This document shows positions 47,961 to 59,677 of a DNA stretch of 64,000 nt, piece after piece. Under the pieces are notes generated by a model. It was not told the DNA's origin. It did not search any database and saw nothing but the letters and a program-made list of their open reading frames with translations. This DNA is from Pseudopyrenochaeta lycopersici (lineage: Eukaryota; Ascomycota; Dothideomycetes; Pleosporales; Pseudopyrenochaetaceae): assembly GCA_003313425.1 (NCBI GenBank), contig NHZP01000008.1, positions 248,001 through 312,000 of the forward strand, in the 5' to 3' direction. Position 1 is the stretch's first letter. Each line of letters starts with the position of its first letter. Made by a program: the position numbers and the translations under genes.

Positions 47961-50018
47961 ATGCACGCTCTTACCATCCCCGCTTCGGTTTCTAAACGAA
48001 AGCAAGCATGTAAAAGCTGCCGACAACGCAAGAAAAAATGCACTGTTCGTTCTCTACATAGATTTTGGCTGTAGGGTGCCTTCTAATTACCATTCAACAG
48101 GCAGAGCATCCTGTATGTTCATTGTGTTCGAAACTTGGAGTAAAGTGCGATTACACCGCACCGCTACCAGAGAAAGAACCGGACCTTGGATCTCGTATCC
48201 CAGGATTGATTTTTCCCACGCAACCAGCAATGTATTATGAGAACAGCTTTGAAGAAGCTCATGGTCTAGACTTCATGCAGCTCCCAGGCATGAATTTTAA
48301 CATTTCCACTCCTGGCAAGTCAACGTATGCCGACAACTTCACCAGTTTTTCCCACTCCAGAATCTGGGCCAGAATTCGTCCCGACTGACGAAGGGCTCGA
48401 ATTTCAGCAGAATCTATTCTCTGATTTCCAGTTACCTGGCGGTGACGTACTCCTTGAGCTTGTCAGGTTGTTCTTCGAACACTTCTATCACGACTTTCCG
48501 TGCTTTCACAAGCGGAGCTTTTTGAACAACGTGGAAAAAGGTTCCTTACAAAAGGATTCGCCTCTACTCCTGTACGCCATATGTTGTATAGCATCGCGAC
48601 ACCACACAGATCTTAGCGTCAGAAAGCGCCAAGGAGATTGGTACGAACAGGCAAAGTTCTCTTACGACTTGACCCGCCGCTCTCCTAGCCAAGGCCTTCG
48701 CACAATCCAAGCTGTACTGATCCTGGTTTATCATGCCTTCTCGGTTGGTGATTTTTCTTCTAGTTGGCTATATGTTGGGAAGGCTTGGAGGCAGGCCGTG
48801 GTCCTCGGAATGAATCGAATGGATACGAATCAGGCTGTACGTGTAACAGGTCAAAGCTCTTCCGCTGATGACGAGAAAGTCTTTGATATTGAGGTTAGCA
48901 GAGGTAGGACTGTAGTAGAAAAGGAAGAGTACAGACGGACGCTCTGGTTACTCTACATGACGGACAGGAATCACGCCTGGTACGTACTTCCTTTGCCATG
49001 GACTTGCTCTATCACCACTCGGTCACATTCGAGGTATATCGCAAAACTTTCGATTCTCGCTCAACATTGAAAAAGTATTAGAGACACACTCGGTGCATCC
49101 AAGCGAGTACGGCTTTCTCTCGAGTGTATCGATATGCTGACTGCTTCGCTCCTTAGGCCTACAGGTTGGCCTAATGCAATAAACGAACTTCAGTTCAAGG
49201 TCGACATACCAATTGCAGACTCCCTGTTCCAGACTTTAAGCTCGGATCTAGAGCTCTCTCCTCATACAAATACCGTGTTCACGAGAAATCTTCTCGGCTC
49301 GATCAACTCGTCGTCAGCAGGGAAAGATCCGCTGAACCTTTTCCACTATTTATCAGTCGCCCATGTCCTCCTTGGTCGTATCTCAGAACTAATTCACTCT
49401 CTACACGATCAACCGAACACAGCAGAGTATGCGCAGGAATGCCAAGAGCTTGACTCATTCCTTGTCAAATTCCGACTAAGCCTACCACGTCACGCTACAT
49501 CAATCCTCGACGCGCCGCCAACAGAGCGTGGGCAAGTTGTTTGGCTCAATGTGACTTTGAATTTAATGGCGATACTAATACACTATCGTTGCTCTAGCGG
49601 AGTCCCTGTGCCAGACGCATCCTCGCAGTTCGCACTTGCAGTAGCGGCTGCACGAAACACAACACAGATCATTAGAGATGCCGCAAGGTTCTCTATCGAT
49701 CTTCTTTTGTCGGCTCATGTCGGCTCTTCGCTGTATATCGCAGCATGTGTGCTGGTCATACAGTGGCGGACAACCGGCGATGAAACCCTGAAAGAAGACC
49801 TTGACCTCTTTGCGTTGGTCTTTGAACGTATGAATGAGGTGTTCGTCTTCTTGGGGTGGAAATTCAAGCTTGCTCTTGAACATGATCTTAATAGAGATGA
49901 GAAGAGTATCATGAGTTTAAGGGAGCGAGGTTTCAAAGGTCTACTGGCTGATTGTTCAAAGTGGGACTTCGTAAAAGAGGAGGTAAGCCGAAGGGGCATT
50001 AATGTGGATATTTCATAA
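47961..50018 (+). CDS. Zn2Cys6 fungal-specific transcription factor (one exon boundary unresolved)
   Basis: Exon 1 (47961-48044) and exon 2 (from 48101) form a perfect binuclear zinc cluster, CX2CX6CX6CX2CX6C, with Cys at residues 17, 20, 27, 34, 37 and 44 (CKSCRQRKKKC, then CSLCSKLGVKC). The middle homology region (LVRLFFEHFYHDFPCFHKRS, then YRRTLWLLYMTDRNHAW) runs in another frame, open from 48294 to 48979. A 177-base intron (48980-49156) leads to the last exon 49157-50018 (PTGWPNAINELQFKVDIP). Exon 2 and the middle region are in different frames; an intron from a weak donor at 48195 or 48264 to the acceptor at 48360 would fix this, or there is a one-base frameshift. These nuclear proteins bind CGG-type sites. 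The gene is convergent with the SDR gene, 88 bp away. Confidence 0.82.
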
Positions 50019-50106
50019 CAATCAACTTTCTATGATGCAGATACTGGCAACTAGACTGAGGGACTGGATGTCATTGTTGAAAGACTACGGTAGTCTCAAA
50101 TCGGCT

Positions 50107-50922
50107 TCAGTCCATCTTCTCGGTTCCTACAAGCAATCTCCCACCGTCACTTGTTACCAGACCACCGTTTGCGAATCGGTCTCGCATAAGCCATCCGTAT
50201 GCCTCTGCTATATCTTCCGGTTGTCCAAAAGTCTCTAACAAACTGAACCCTTTCTTCATGCTCTCGATAGCTTCTGGGCTACTCTTGTCCAACAACCCTT
50301 GGAAAAGCTCGGTTTGGATTGCCCCTGGCAATACACTGTTGACCCTAATTGGTTTCAAATCCACGGCTAGACCACGAGTCAGTCCTTCAACCGCCGATCC
50401 TGCCGCCGCAACAAACGTCCAGTTCGGTAGCGGTCGATGCGTATTGGTGCCGCCAGTGAGCGTGAAGGAGCTGTTGTCAGAGATGGGCATATATTTTCCC
50501 ATTGAAAGAAATTTCGCAATAAGGGATGGCGCGAGGAATCGTACTGTGAAGCCGTGCATGGCCGATGTCACAGTGACTTCATTGACTTTGGGCAGCACAA
50601 TGTTGTCACCTGCTGTAAAAGCAACGTGGTCAACCTTATTTTTGCCACCGTCTGTCGCCTTCTCAAACAGGTCCTCCAAGTTCCTCTCGAGGTTGTCCTT
50701 GTCCAGTAGATCGCACGAAAACCCGGTCACACTCGATGAGGAAATGTTGGGATAAAATGATCGGAGCTTCTCGACCTTGTTGTCAATCTTGGCTTGTCCA
50801 GAGCCAGAGATTGTAACGCGGGCACCGTTCGAAAGTGCCATGTTGGCAATGGCGAACCCGATTCCGGATGTGCCTCCAAAGACAAGGACGTGGGTGTTTG
50901 CGAGTCGGTCTACGTGAGCCAT
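50107..50922 (-). CDS. Short-chain dehydrogenase/reductase-like protein without YxxxK
   Basis: The start at MAHVDRLANTH (ATG 50922) gives 271 aa; the frame extends 33 codons upstream without support. The cofactor loop GGTSGIG is at residues 16-22. The family's end-of-fold motifs are strong: EGLTRGLAVDLKPIRVNSVLPG at about 179-200, and EDIAEAYGWLMRD near the C-terminus. At the catalytic place the sequence reads NWTFVAAAGSAVEG, so the usual Tyr is Val171 and the Lys is Gly175. The protein may bind NAD(P) but should not do classical SDR catalysis; some fungal SDR subfamilies share this loss. No intron. It may be a target of the adjacent convergent regulator, but only position supports that. Confidence 0.9.
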   Translation of the reverse strand: MAHVDRLANTHVLVFGGTSGIGFAIANMALSNGARVTISGSGQAKIDNKVEKLRSFYPNISSSSVTGFSCDLLDKDNLERNLEDLFEKATDGGKNKVDHVAFTAGDNIVLPKVNEVTVTSAMHGFTVRFLAPSLIAKFLSMGKYMPISDNSSFTLTGGTNTHRPLPNWTFVAAAGSAVEGLTRGLAVDLKPIRVNSVLPGAIQTELFQGLLDKSSPEAIESMKKGFSLLETFGQPEDIAEAYGWLMRDRFANGGLVTSDGGRLLVGTEKMD

Positions 50923-51514
50923 TGCAGTTATATAAGATAGAGCTGTTTGGGAAATATTCAGAAATCGACTTGCGAAGAGTTGATTAGCTTTATCATGAGA
51001 TGGATTTTCCAACGTGTACATCCACGCCCTCTTATATGTGCTCTCATTTCACTTTACAGCGCAACGAGCCACTATTTTGCCATGTCTCCGTCTATGTCCG
51101 CTATGCTGACCTTACTGAGCGGCCTGGCGGGGACTAATACACTCGGATGCTCCATCGAGATGAATGATTTTTCAGTGCAATTGTATTGGGTCTCTTGAAC
51201 GTTCAGACACCAGAAACGGAGAGAAATCGGCGTAGTTGGCGGGCGGAGCGGCGATGCTAATGCGCGAGCGGTGTGGCGGACTGTTTGGACCAACTGTGCT
51301 AAAAAGCAAGAATCGAGGCTTCCCAACACCACATCTGTGCTAAACTCTGCAGCTCCTAATTTAGGTCCTCTACACTACTTTCTCCACTAGCGATATCTAC
51401 GACAGTCTTCTGTAGAATGATGTTGTAGAGACCGGAAGTGTACACATTCGGCACAGCGTCATGACTATGTTTTTATCAAGCTACCTTTCCCCTTCGGCAC
51501 ATTTCCGTCTGATA
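50923..51514. other. Intergenic, 592 bp
   Basis: Promoter of the SDR gene and 3' flank of the metalloprotease gene, both on the minus strand. No coding frame supported. Confidence 0.5.
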
Positions 51515-53351
51515 TCATGATACCAGCCTGTATACATCCCCATTCGTCAACAACTCCCAAACTTCCCCCTTTCTGTCTCCAACGACACCTGCAGTATCTC
51601 TTCTGTCATCCAACATCTCCCACACTCCCGGACTTTCTGTGTACCGCCACACACTCCCATCATCATGCTTGCTGTATAGATAATCGCCCTGGGCATGAAT
51701 TGCTACGCTTTCACTTTCCTCAATAATTTGCCAATAGTAGTCCTTCATATTCAGCCACACGACCGCACCGTCACTTTGGAGCTTGTAGAATTCATTGCCT
51801 CCAACGGCTATGGCAATGTTTCCAGGGTTTCGGTCAACTATTTGCCATTCCCCGCTATTGTGAGGCCAGAAGGAGCGCACGAGATCGCCTGTCGTGAGTA
51901 GGTTCCACAGAGTCTTCGCATCTGAGACGGCGATTTGCTTCGATGTTGGTGCGGAAGGCTGTTCGACGCTAAGCCAGGTGGTACCAGAGCCAGACCAGCG
52001 TGCCACCCAGCCGTCCTTGCGGCGTGAGTACAATTGGTCGGCTGCACCGACGATATCGATGACGTTTTCAGAGCCTGCACCAATGTACTCCCAAACTGAG
52101 TTGCTGCCAGTCCAGCGGAAAGTGCTTCCATCTGCGTGACGTTGATAGAGATTTCCGCCAGCACCAGCGATTTGGACAGTGTCTCTGTTGTTGTCTACAG
52201 TTGTCCAGCTCCCACTGGCATAGCGCAGGATTTGACCGTTCGACCGTATCTGGTAGAGCCCATCATTACCTGCTCTAGTATCCGATGCTGGAGCGACATG
52301 GATTAGATTCTTTGTTGTCGTGTTCGAATCGATGCGATTCCATCTAGGGCTCTTCCAGCCATAGATGCTGTGTATACCCATCTTATCATCTGGATGGACG
52401 GGGCGAATGTTACCGTCATAGTACGCGAACATAATCGCAGGCTCGACTCCGCTGTGACTTAGCCCAAGTGCATGTCCAATCTCGTGCACAGCCGTGAAGT
52501 TGAACAAGCGGTCATCGCTCCATTGATAGTCGTCATTAAAGGTTACGTTGATGCTGCCAGACAAAAGGGAGATACCATCTGAGACCATGCTTGTGTAGGC
52601 GTAGCGAGTATCGTCACGGCCGAAAGATGTAAAGCGGATGTGTATGTCTGCCTTTGCATTGTTACCTGCAAGGGCGATATTGAGTGGTATGACACTTGTC
52701 CACTGGGCAAAAGCGGTGCTATTTGACAGTCAGAATACGACGAATATAAGCAATATGTCCAGTAATGGTTTTGAGCGCTCGGATGTAGCATAGAGACTAC
52801 CCTATGATTACCTCCTCTCAAGTATAGGACAAATTCTCACTGCAGGAGACCACTGACCTGATTGTAGACTGCTGCCGCGCCGTAGGCAGATCAGCAGAAT
52901 AATTGATGATGCGCCAAGTTAACGATGGCTTTGTCCACTTTGGACCCCACACAACGTATCTTTTGTTCAAATCGGGCGGAGCCTTTGCATCTGTTTCATT
53001 GTATGGTTGCTCTGTTCCACATCGCGGCCGATTCATGATATCCGTCATCTTATCACTGAAGACTCCAGTAACCGGCTCTTTCAAAACTTTTTGGATCTTT
53101 CGTATGGCTTTTGGTAGTTCAGGCTCCGGCACTGAAGTGCCAGGCTTGAGCCAGCCGTACAGTTTATAGAAGTCATTGACATGCTTGGAATGCTTTTTAG
53201 ATTCGGCTTGGAGAGTCGCTAGAGGAATTGCCGGCTGTGTAGGCGAGCTGCTAGGTATGAGAGCGACAGAGCCTGTGGCAACATTGCGGTAGTTGAGGGC
53301 AGAGCAGCAGGAGAAAATTCCTAGTAGGAGCACGAAAGTGAAGGACGCCAT
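51515..53351 (-). CDS. Secreted matrixin-type (M10) metalloprotease with C-terminal beta-propeller
   Basis: Exons 53351-52858 and 52718-51515 (139-base intron) join in frame to 565 aa. The start MASFTFVLLLGIFSCCSALN gives a signal peptide; the frame opens six codons earlier. Residues about 65-112 form a peptidoglycan-binding-like prodomain ending in RPRCGTEQP, an animal-type cysteine switch with Cys at about residue 111. The catalytic domain has the zinc motif HEIGHALGLSH (about 243-253) followed by the Met-turn AIMFAYYDG. From about residue 300 to the end are six full repeats plus a closing piece, each of the form LYxxxxDGxxxRWxG...W: LYQRHADGSTFRW, LYSRRKDGWVARW, LYSKHDDGSVWRY and others. 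This looks like a tectonin/PLL-type propeller in the place of animal hemopexin. It is expected to act outside the cell; the substrate is unknown. Confidence 0.9.
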
Positions 53352-55007
53352 CCTTTGTCTGCGTTCCATGCGGTCAATTTCGGAGTACCACCGGTATATG
53401 CTGCAATCCAGTACCTGTCGATCGCTTGTATATTGTGAGGGCTGTCAAAGGTTTCGAGGACACCCGTCGGCCCATGGACCGACTTTAGCGAACGCGGCGT
53501 AGGAGCGTTTGATTATCGATTGTCGACTGTTCCTTCAAGACGTTTGCAGTCGTAGTAAGCACCACCCGGATTGAAAGTTTCCCTACCCCGTTTAGATTTG
53601 AGTCCCTTGAAGGCGCTTCATTTGCTGAACCGAACTTGAAAGCAGTACAAATAACAACCCACGCCCTCACAGATAGATGAGTTTAACGAACGTAGTATAT
53701 GGGTGTTGGTGGCGAGGACAAAGAACGGCACTAATCGTATCGAACGAGTCAGACGCGTTCAGTGCGTATTTGTTGACCTCTTTCCAGGCAGTGTGACGCT
53801 TGGATATGAGGATGCCGATATGTACCAAGTTGTTTCTGTCATGAATTAGGTCGACCGGCGGCCATGGTCACTCTCTGAAAGGTGTGTACTGCCTCAATTA
53901 CATCTGCGGGACATATTAAGGTGGGTTGAGGGCCATGGGCCTGGTCGTTCGCTATATCGAGGTACTTTAACGAACGGGCTGTGCCCGCTACGGCAGGAGC
54001 TCAAGGATCGGGGCATGTCGTCAATCTAAATAGCAAGTAAGAGTAAGCTCAATTGGCCACGAATAAACTCAAGAGATACGAGAGAGTCTTGATCTCCAAC
54101 CTTAGTTGCAGATTATTGTAGATTGAACATTTTTGCGGGGGTAAGCCTCGAAGATTGCGGGTATCTAAATGAAACTCCCCAGAGGTGCAAAGATGCCGAA
54201 AGGTCCTAAGTATTGCCGGCCCCGGATTCCATCCACATAGACCAAGACATAACATAGACTTAGCAAACTTACAATGCTATGCGATTCTGAGAGCCAGATT
54301 GTTACATTGCGTTGGACTCGCGGCAAGCACACATGCTCATATGATCAATGGTGTGGTGGATACTGCTGAAAGGCGGCTATGCTAGAATAGTGACTCCAGC
54401 TGGCCATCAATCGTATTCGAGAATGACTGCATATTGCAAGGACAGCTAGTAGATCATACCCGGAAGGAAGTGGTGGTGGCGCAAAGATGAGGCGAGGTGC
54501 GGTCCGCGGAAGATCGGCGCAACGGTTGTGGCCTATGATCTGCAGTGGCCTTACACATATGCTGTTAGCCGATGGCTTGAATGCCATCTCTCGGATCTAG
54601 AAGATATCTGGAAAATACGATCGTCAGGGGATGAAGGTGAGGGTAGATAAACTACGACGGTGGTATTGGTGCAAAATAAGGCGCACGAAGATACGAGAGG
54701 CAAACCAGGACCCACGCCGCACGCGTTACGAGTTGTCTGCAAGTGGGTATAGATGCAGACCAACATATCCATGAACGAGAAAACCCAGAAAACTCGATTC
54801 CGTCTCACTTCCAGATATTGAAGCGAGGACTGTCAAAACTCGATTTCAAGCAAAGTAAGCAATTGTTCAAGTGGTGCATAAGATGATAGAAGCCAGCGAC
54901 TCTCCGCTTCCAGTCAGGACAAAAAGATCTCGAAAGAAGGCAAAACATGATGGTGGTGCTCGATCACCTCTAAAGCCGGTCCATTTCTGCAGCCATCCTA
55001 TTCAGTC
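53352..55007. other. Intergenic, 1.66 kb
   Basis: Promoter side of the metalloprotease and 3' flank of the oxygenase gene. All frames are short and not protein-like. No RNA gene or repeat recognised. Confidence 0.45.
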
Positions 55008-56181
55008 CTACTCCTTCCACTTCCCACTCCACTTTTTCCTCTCCTTCTTCCCCTCCCGTCCATCCCCACCATCCACCGTGCCGTAAAACTTCCTTGGCCA
55101 GATATTCAACCCAATTTTCTCACCCTCCCCCACAGGCAGGCCCGCATGCACCAGCCTATGATCGCCCTCCCCAGCTTCATTCACATTAACCCAAAATACC
55201 GCATTACCCTTTATGGGCTTGAACTTTACGCCTTTCTCCTCGCCATCCAACTCGCCTCGAGCTACCTTGCCTCCGTATAGTTTATTGAGGTCGTGGGGTG
55301 CATCTGGCGTGCTGTGTGAAGGCTCAACCTGAGGGAAGTATGTGTACCCCTCCGTACAGTTGTCCCGCAAGAATACGAAGAACGAGGCCACACGATTGAA
55401 AAGCCGATCTGTACCATCATTCATGATCTGGTGCTGAGGCCAAAAGTCGGTGTGCAGGTCATATTTTTGGCTGGGAAAGTATCGCACGAGTTGGGGAGTA
55501 GAGAATGGATCATCTGGGAGAAGCATACTGCCCATGAAGGTGCGTGCGCGGCGCAGTATGCAGGCTACTAGGGGATGTTCCATTGAAAGTGGAGCGGATT
55601 GGGAGGTACGGCCGGTTACGCGAAGGTTGCCGCCACGGGAGCGCGAGATAAAGGATTCGGTAAACTCGGGTGACCTATTGAGTAGAGGTCAGTACGCATG
55701 CAATTATGTTACGTAGGAAAAGATAAGGAATGTAGACGCACCCAATGTGGATCAATTCCTCGGCTTCTTGCGAAGACGTGAAGTTGTTGATGTATATGAC
55801 CAAAGGATCTAGTGATATGATCTCGCTTGAATACTGGTGATTTTCACACGCCTTGAGCAATTCCTCTGGGCTCAACAGCTTATCCAATCCTGCTGTGGAG
55901 CTCACTTTCTGAGCTAATGGAAGATATCCTTGAAGCTGGTGAGGGATATATGGTTTTAGTGTTGGAAGAAGCCATTGTTGCAATTGTTCAGGCCAATAGA
56001 CCGGAAGCGCGAGTATGGAGAGAAGAATTGTTGAAATAAAGATCACGAACTACAGCTTCGTCAGCCTTGGTTCGAGTGATTGGAAGGAGAAAGAGCTCAC
56101 AATCTGAGATATTGGCTTGGTCAAAGGTGAGGCTGTCGCGCCATCCCGCGTCTTTTCCTGCACATGTCTGACCCTCGCCAT
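55008..56181 (-). CDS. Membrane-anchored prolyl-4-hydroxylase-like 2-oxoglutarate oxygenase
   Basis: Exons 56181-56101, 56049-55742 and 55674-55008 (introns of 51 and 67 bases) join in frame to 351 aa. A short cytosolic head (MARVRHVQEKTRDG) leads to one membrane helix (FVIFISTILLSILALPVYW, about 28-46), split by intron 1. So it is a type II protein, probably in the ER. The P4H core follows: IYINNFTSSQEAEELIHIGS across intron 2, then Fe ligands His204 and Asp206 in YDLHTDFW, and distal His306 in RLVHAGLPV. The 2-oxoglutarate-binding Lys is Lys316 in EKIGLNIWPRKF. All catalytic residues are present. It should hydroxylate proline or a similar residue; the target is unknown. The Lys-rich tail (KKERKKWSGKWKE) is unusual but may be retention-like. 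Confidence 0.92.
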
Positions 56182-57010
56182 TGTGTAACCGCTCTACAAT
56201 TCCTCGACGGATTGAAGCTGTGATCGTGGGTGCCCGACATTTTGCGCCAGAATTTGCGAAAGTTGTACCTTGTGTGTCAGGCGATCCTTAGCTGATGCAT
56301 GGCATAGAAAGCTCTCATATGTCAGTTTAGAACACGTATTGCCCTCCTCGCGCCAGCATTGGATAATAAATCATGTTTCGGAGTAAATGTTATGTAGCCA
56401 TATTGGATATGAGGGGTTCAGGCCGGGTGACGCAGGGTCGCCAGTCTGGGGTAATATCCGGGTGGGGTTATCCTTGTCTGTGAGTATATTAGCTACGACA
56501 TGGACTTAGCCAACCAAGGTCTGGTCTACAAAATTCGAAACAAAAGGGTTCTTATGAAATAATTCGTTGATTTGCGACCACTGATCGTGAGAACAGCCAA
56601 CCTGAGTTGCTGAATTCACATATTGTCGGCTGCGCTAACAGTGAACTCTGTGTGCTCATGCGATTCCGCGTAGTCACCGACGTCATAAAACCTTCTGATA
56701 GCTATACTGAATCCCCATGGACGTGTTTCGCTGTTTTTTTATATCTCCCCAAAGCACGCCACCACCTACATCACTTCCAAGCAGTGCAGTCCCCAAAATC
56801 TCACCAGCTAGGAATGGAAGCACACCAAGGCAAACATGGACGCAAAAGACGATGCCTTCATGATCCAACGCCATATCATAGCCACATCGTATGAACTGGT
56901 AGATTCTGCGTTGAAATGTGCCTATGAAGTCAGTTTCAAGAATAGGCAGTGACAGACCGTCAAGGCGAAGATGAGAGAGGAAGCAGCCTACCGCAATTTT
57001 GGTACTATAT
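56182..57010. other. Intergenic, 829 bp
   Basis: Upstream of the oxygenase gene and downstream of the SANT-like gene. A minus-strand frame (56683-57096) overlaps the SANT gene's last exon in another frame. Its 3' half has hydrophobic runs (FLAGEILGTALLGS), but I cannot assign it to a gene. Confidence 0.45.
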
Positions 57011-57624
57011 CTAAACCTCCTCCATGACCTCTTCAGCGGGGTCATTCTTCGTAGGAGGGTCACTGGAATTGATGTTCTGAGACTCGTCGGGCTCAACCCT
57101 CACATTGGCTATGGTCTCGTGAGCAAGTTAAGATTATCGTGTAAGTAGGGTTTAGAACTAACGGGATTCTTCGTCGAAAATCTTGTGGCCGCGACCACCC
57201 TTCTTTTTAGGGGAGGCATCGCCGTCGATAGCCTGCTTCTTGGCTGGACGTTTGCGTCCGGACTTCTTTGGAGTATCCTCAACTGCTTCGCTGTTCCCGT
57301 CTTTCGCAGCCTTCTTCTTCGTGCCAGCCTTCTTGGGAGTAGACGGGACACTGCCGCCAGGGTTGGTCATCAACTTGGCCTTAATTTTGGCCCAAGCATT
57401 ACTAGCAGAGCGAGTATTTCCCATTCCAGCAAAACCAGCCAGCTTCTCATAGTCGATCTAGAATTATTAGTGACGCTCCTCGTGCAAAGGAGGTTCACCA
57501 AGCGTACATCAGGAGGGCCGGACTTCAACGACTGCATAGCCCAACCCAGCAGCTGGAGCTCACGTTCGGTGAACTGAGGGGCGGTATTATTCACCGCAGC
57601 CCCAATATTCTCGTTGTCAGACAT
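57011..57624 (-). CDS. Small basic nuclear protein with SANT/Myb-like N-terminal domain
   Basis: Exons 57624-57508, 57457-57163 and 57108-57011 (introns of 50 and 54 bases) join in frame to 169 aa. The N-terminal 65 residues form a helical domain, TERELQLLGWAMQSLKSGPP followed after splicing by DYEKLAGFAGMGNTRSASNA and WAKIKAKL, the Trp spacing and length of a SANT/Myb-like fold seen in many small fungal chromatin proteins. The middle is Lys/Ala/Pro-rich with TPKK, SPKKKGGRG and GRKRPAKK, like a histone H1 tail with AT-hook-like basic patches. The C-terminus is acidic (PAEEVMEEV). The likely role is DNA or chromatin binding. No enzyme domain. Confidence 0.85.
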
Positions 57625-58676
57625 GACTTTTAGTGGTGATGAACGGTGCTGCAAAGTGAGAGGGATTGGTGTAATATGAAGATGTTATGAGTGTCGATGC
57701 GGAGCAGATATTGAGTGCGATGCAAAGAAGATAATGGAGGGTGTGAACAGGACACCGATTTATAGATTTGGGGAAGGGACTCGCTAGTGTTCTGATGTAC
57801 ACAGCTGAAAAGTGAAGGTGAATGTGAGAAAGTGCAATGAGATGACGTTGGAGACGCGCCCAACACGGCTTCACATCCAGGCAAGAGGGATGCCGCATAT
57901 TGCTATCTCTAGAACAGGCTTTTAATGTCCAGTTATTTGTAGATATAAAAGGAGAGTTTCAGTGCAGGTTTCTCACGAAGCTGTAGCGCCATGGAACAGT
58001 ATGAATCCGATTGGAGTGCAGCATTGCATGCCCAGATTGGTGATTGTGATGACTTTCCTCACTAAATGATAAATATGATTATCGTAGTGTATAATGAATG
58101 TAAAATCGGACGAAGTCATCTGTGGTGTTGTGCTACACAACGAGCCATCCGTGTTGGATTGAAAATTGGAGGAGCAGATATGGAGCTTTGCAACTAGCAT
58201 GCAACGCCCGCTCAACATGGCTGCTATCCTATTCGCCATTCACAAATGCAGGCTTTTATACAAATACCATAGGCCAGCAATTTTCAGAATCATGGCTTTT
58301 GTGCCTGCAGTGTTGGTGAACGATTCTACAGGCTTCCCTCTTTGTGCAGGTGAAAGTGAGGAAGACTGTGTGCTGAACAAGGCAACTGCCATCGTTACAG
58401 AGGATAGTGCGAGCGGCGTTGTATCCTTTGAATTGATCAGACAACACTTAAAGTCACATAATTTGTGTAGAAAGCAAGAGGTGAGGTTAGGCAAAAAGTT
58501 GACGCGATACCAAGATGGGCAACTTTCTGCATGACTCGCGCAGCACCAACACCCCCGAGCCGCCGACGACAGAGCCCTGGGAGATTGAGGGGTCTGGTCT
58601 TGGAGCTAAGCAGTACTACCGCCCGGATAATCCAACCTTGAGCACTCCAGAGAGATACAGAAGGCATAACAACAAG
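57625..58676. other. Divergent intergenic region, 1.05 kb
   Basis: Upstream of the SANT-like gene (minus) and the capping protein gene (plus). A 122-codon plus frame at 58166-58534 is somewhat protein-like but lacks any family match or context, so it is not called. Confidence 0.45.
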
Positions 58677-59677
58677 ATGGCAGACCCTATAGATAGCGCT
58701 CTGTGAGCTTCATCTTTCCTCGCAACCTCGATGGCCCCGCTAACAGCCTCAGCGACCTTCTCCGCCGACTGAATCCCAAGGACGTCAAGCGCAACGTCGA
58801 CCACATCATTGAGCTCAACCCCTCGCTCGAAGAAGACCTCCTCGAGTCTGTCGATATTCCTCTTACTGTAAAGAAATGTTCCAAGACCAAGCGCGACTTC
58901 CTGTGCTGCGACTACAACCGCGACGGAGACAGCTGGCGGAGTCCGTGGAGCAACGAGTTCGAGCCGCCCATTGATGAAGGTGTCACACCTAGCGATCGTG
59001 TCCGCAAGATGGAAGTCAAGGCGAATGAGGCTTTCGATGTGTACAGGGAGCTGTGAGTGTATACTGCACATAGGAGGAGCTATGGTGGCGTGCAGACTGA
59101 CTGGAGCAGGTACTTCGAGGGTGGCATATCAAGCGTATATCTATGGGACATGGACGATGGCTTTGCAGGCTGTGTTCTGTTGAAGAAGGGTATGTATGTA
59201 CACTATGCGATTGCTTGTGTTCTAATCTGAATAGCTGTCAACCCCACGCCTAAGAGCTCCGGCAGCTGGGACAGCATCCACGTCTTCGACGCCCAAGACC
59301 GCGCCCGTACCGCCCACTACAAGCTGACCTCCACCGTCATTCTCTCCCTCGGCACAGACTCCGAAGCGCTCGGTGGTCTCGACCTCTCCGGCAACATGGT
59401 CCGCCAAGTCGAAGCCGACTTAGCCGTCGAAGACGATACCTCACACGTCGCCAACATTGGCAAGATGGTTGAAGACATGGAGCTCAAGATGCGCAATCTG
59501 CTACAAGAAGTGTATTTTGGCAAGGCAAAGGATGTTGTTGGCGACCTACGAAGTATGCATGCAAGAAATCGATGTAGAATATCCTCGCTGACAGATATAA
59601 CAGGCATTCCGTCGCTAAGTCAGACAAACCGGGACAGGGCCACACAAAGAGAGATGATCAACTCTATGGGTCGGTAG
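58677..59677 (+). CDS. CAP2: F-actin capping protein beta subunit
   Basis: Exons 58677-58702, 58753-59052, 59110-59189, 59235-59552 and 59604-59677 join in frame to 265 aa. Capping protein is an alpha/beta heterodimer that blocks the barbed ends of actin filaments, including in endocytic patches. The model gives the classic start [15 protein letters not shown] across intron 1; an acceptor 6 bases earlier would add two residues. Further hallmarks are [20 protein letters not shown], then [40 protein letters not shown] and [20 protein letters not shown]. The tail [19 protein letters not shown] contains the beta-tentacle region. The length is normal for the family. Confidence 0.96.

Noticed and set aside
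56683..57096. 137-codon minus frame with hydrophobic runs
   Set aside because: Its first part overlaps the SANT-like gene's last exon in another frame. The rest loosely recalled an RTA1-type membrane protein, but no signature residues could be confirmed.
58166..58534. 122-codon plus frame upstream of the capping protein gene
   Set aside because: Moderately protein-like composition but no recognisable domain, and its position fits the 5' region of CAP2.
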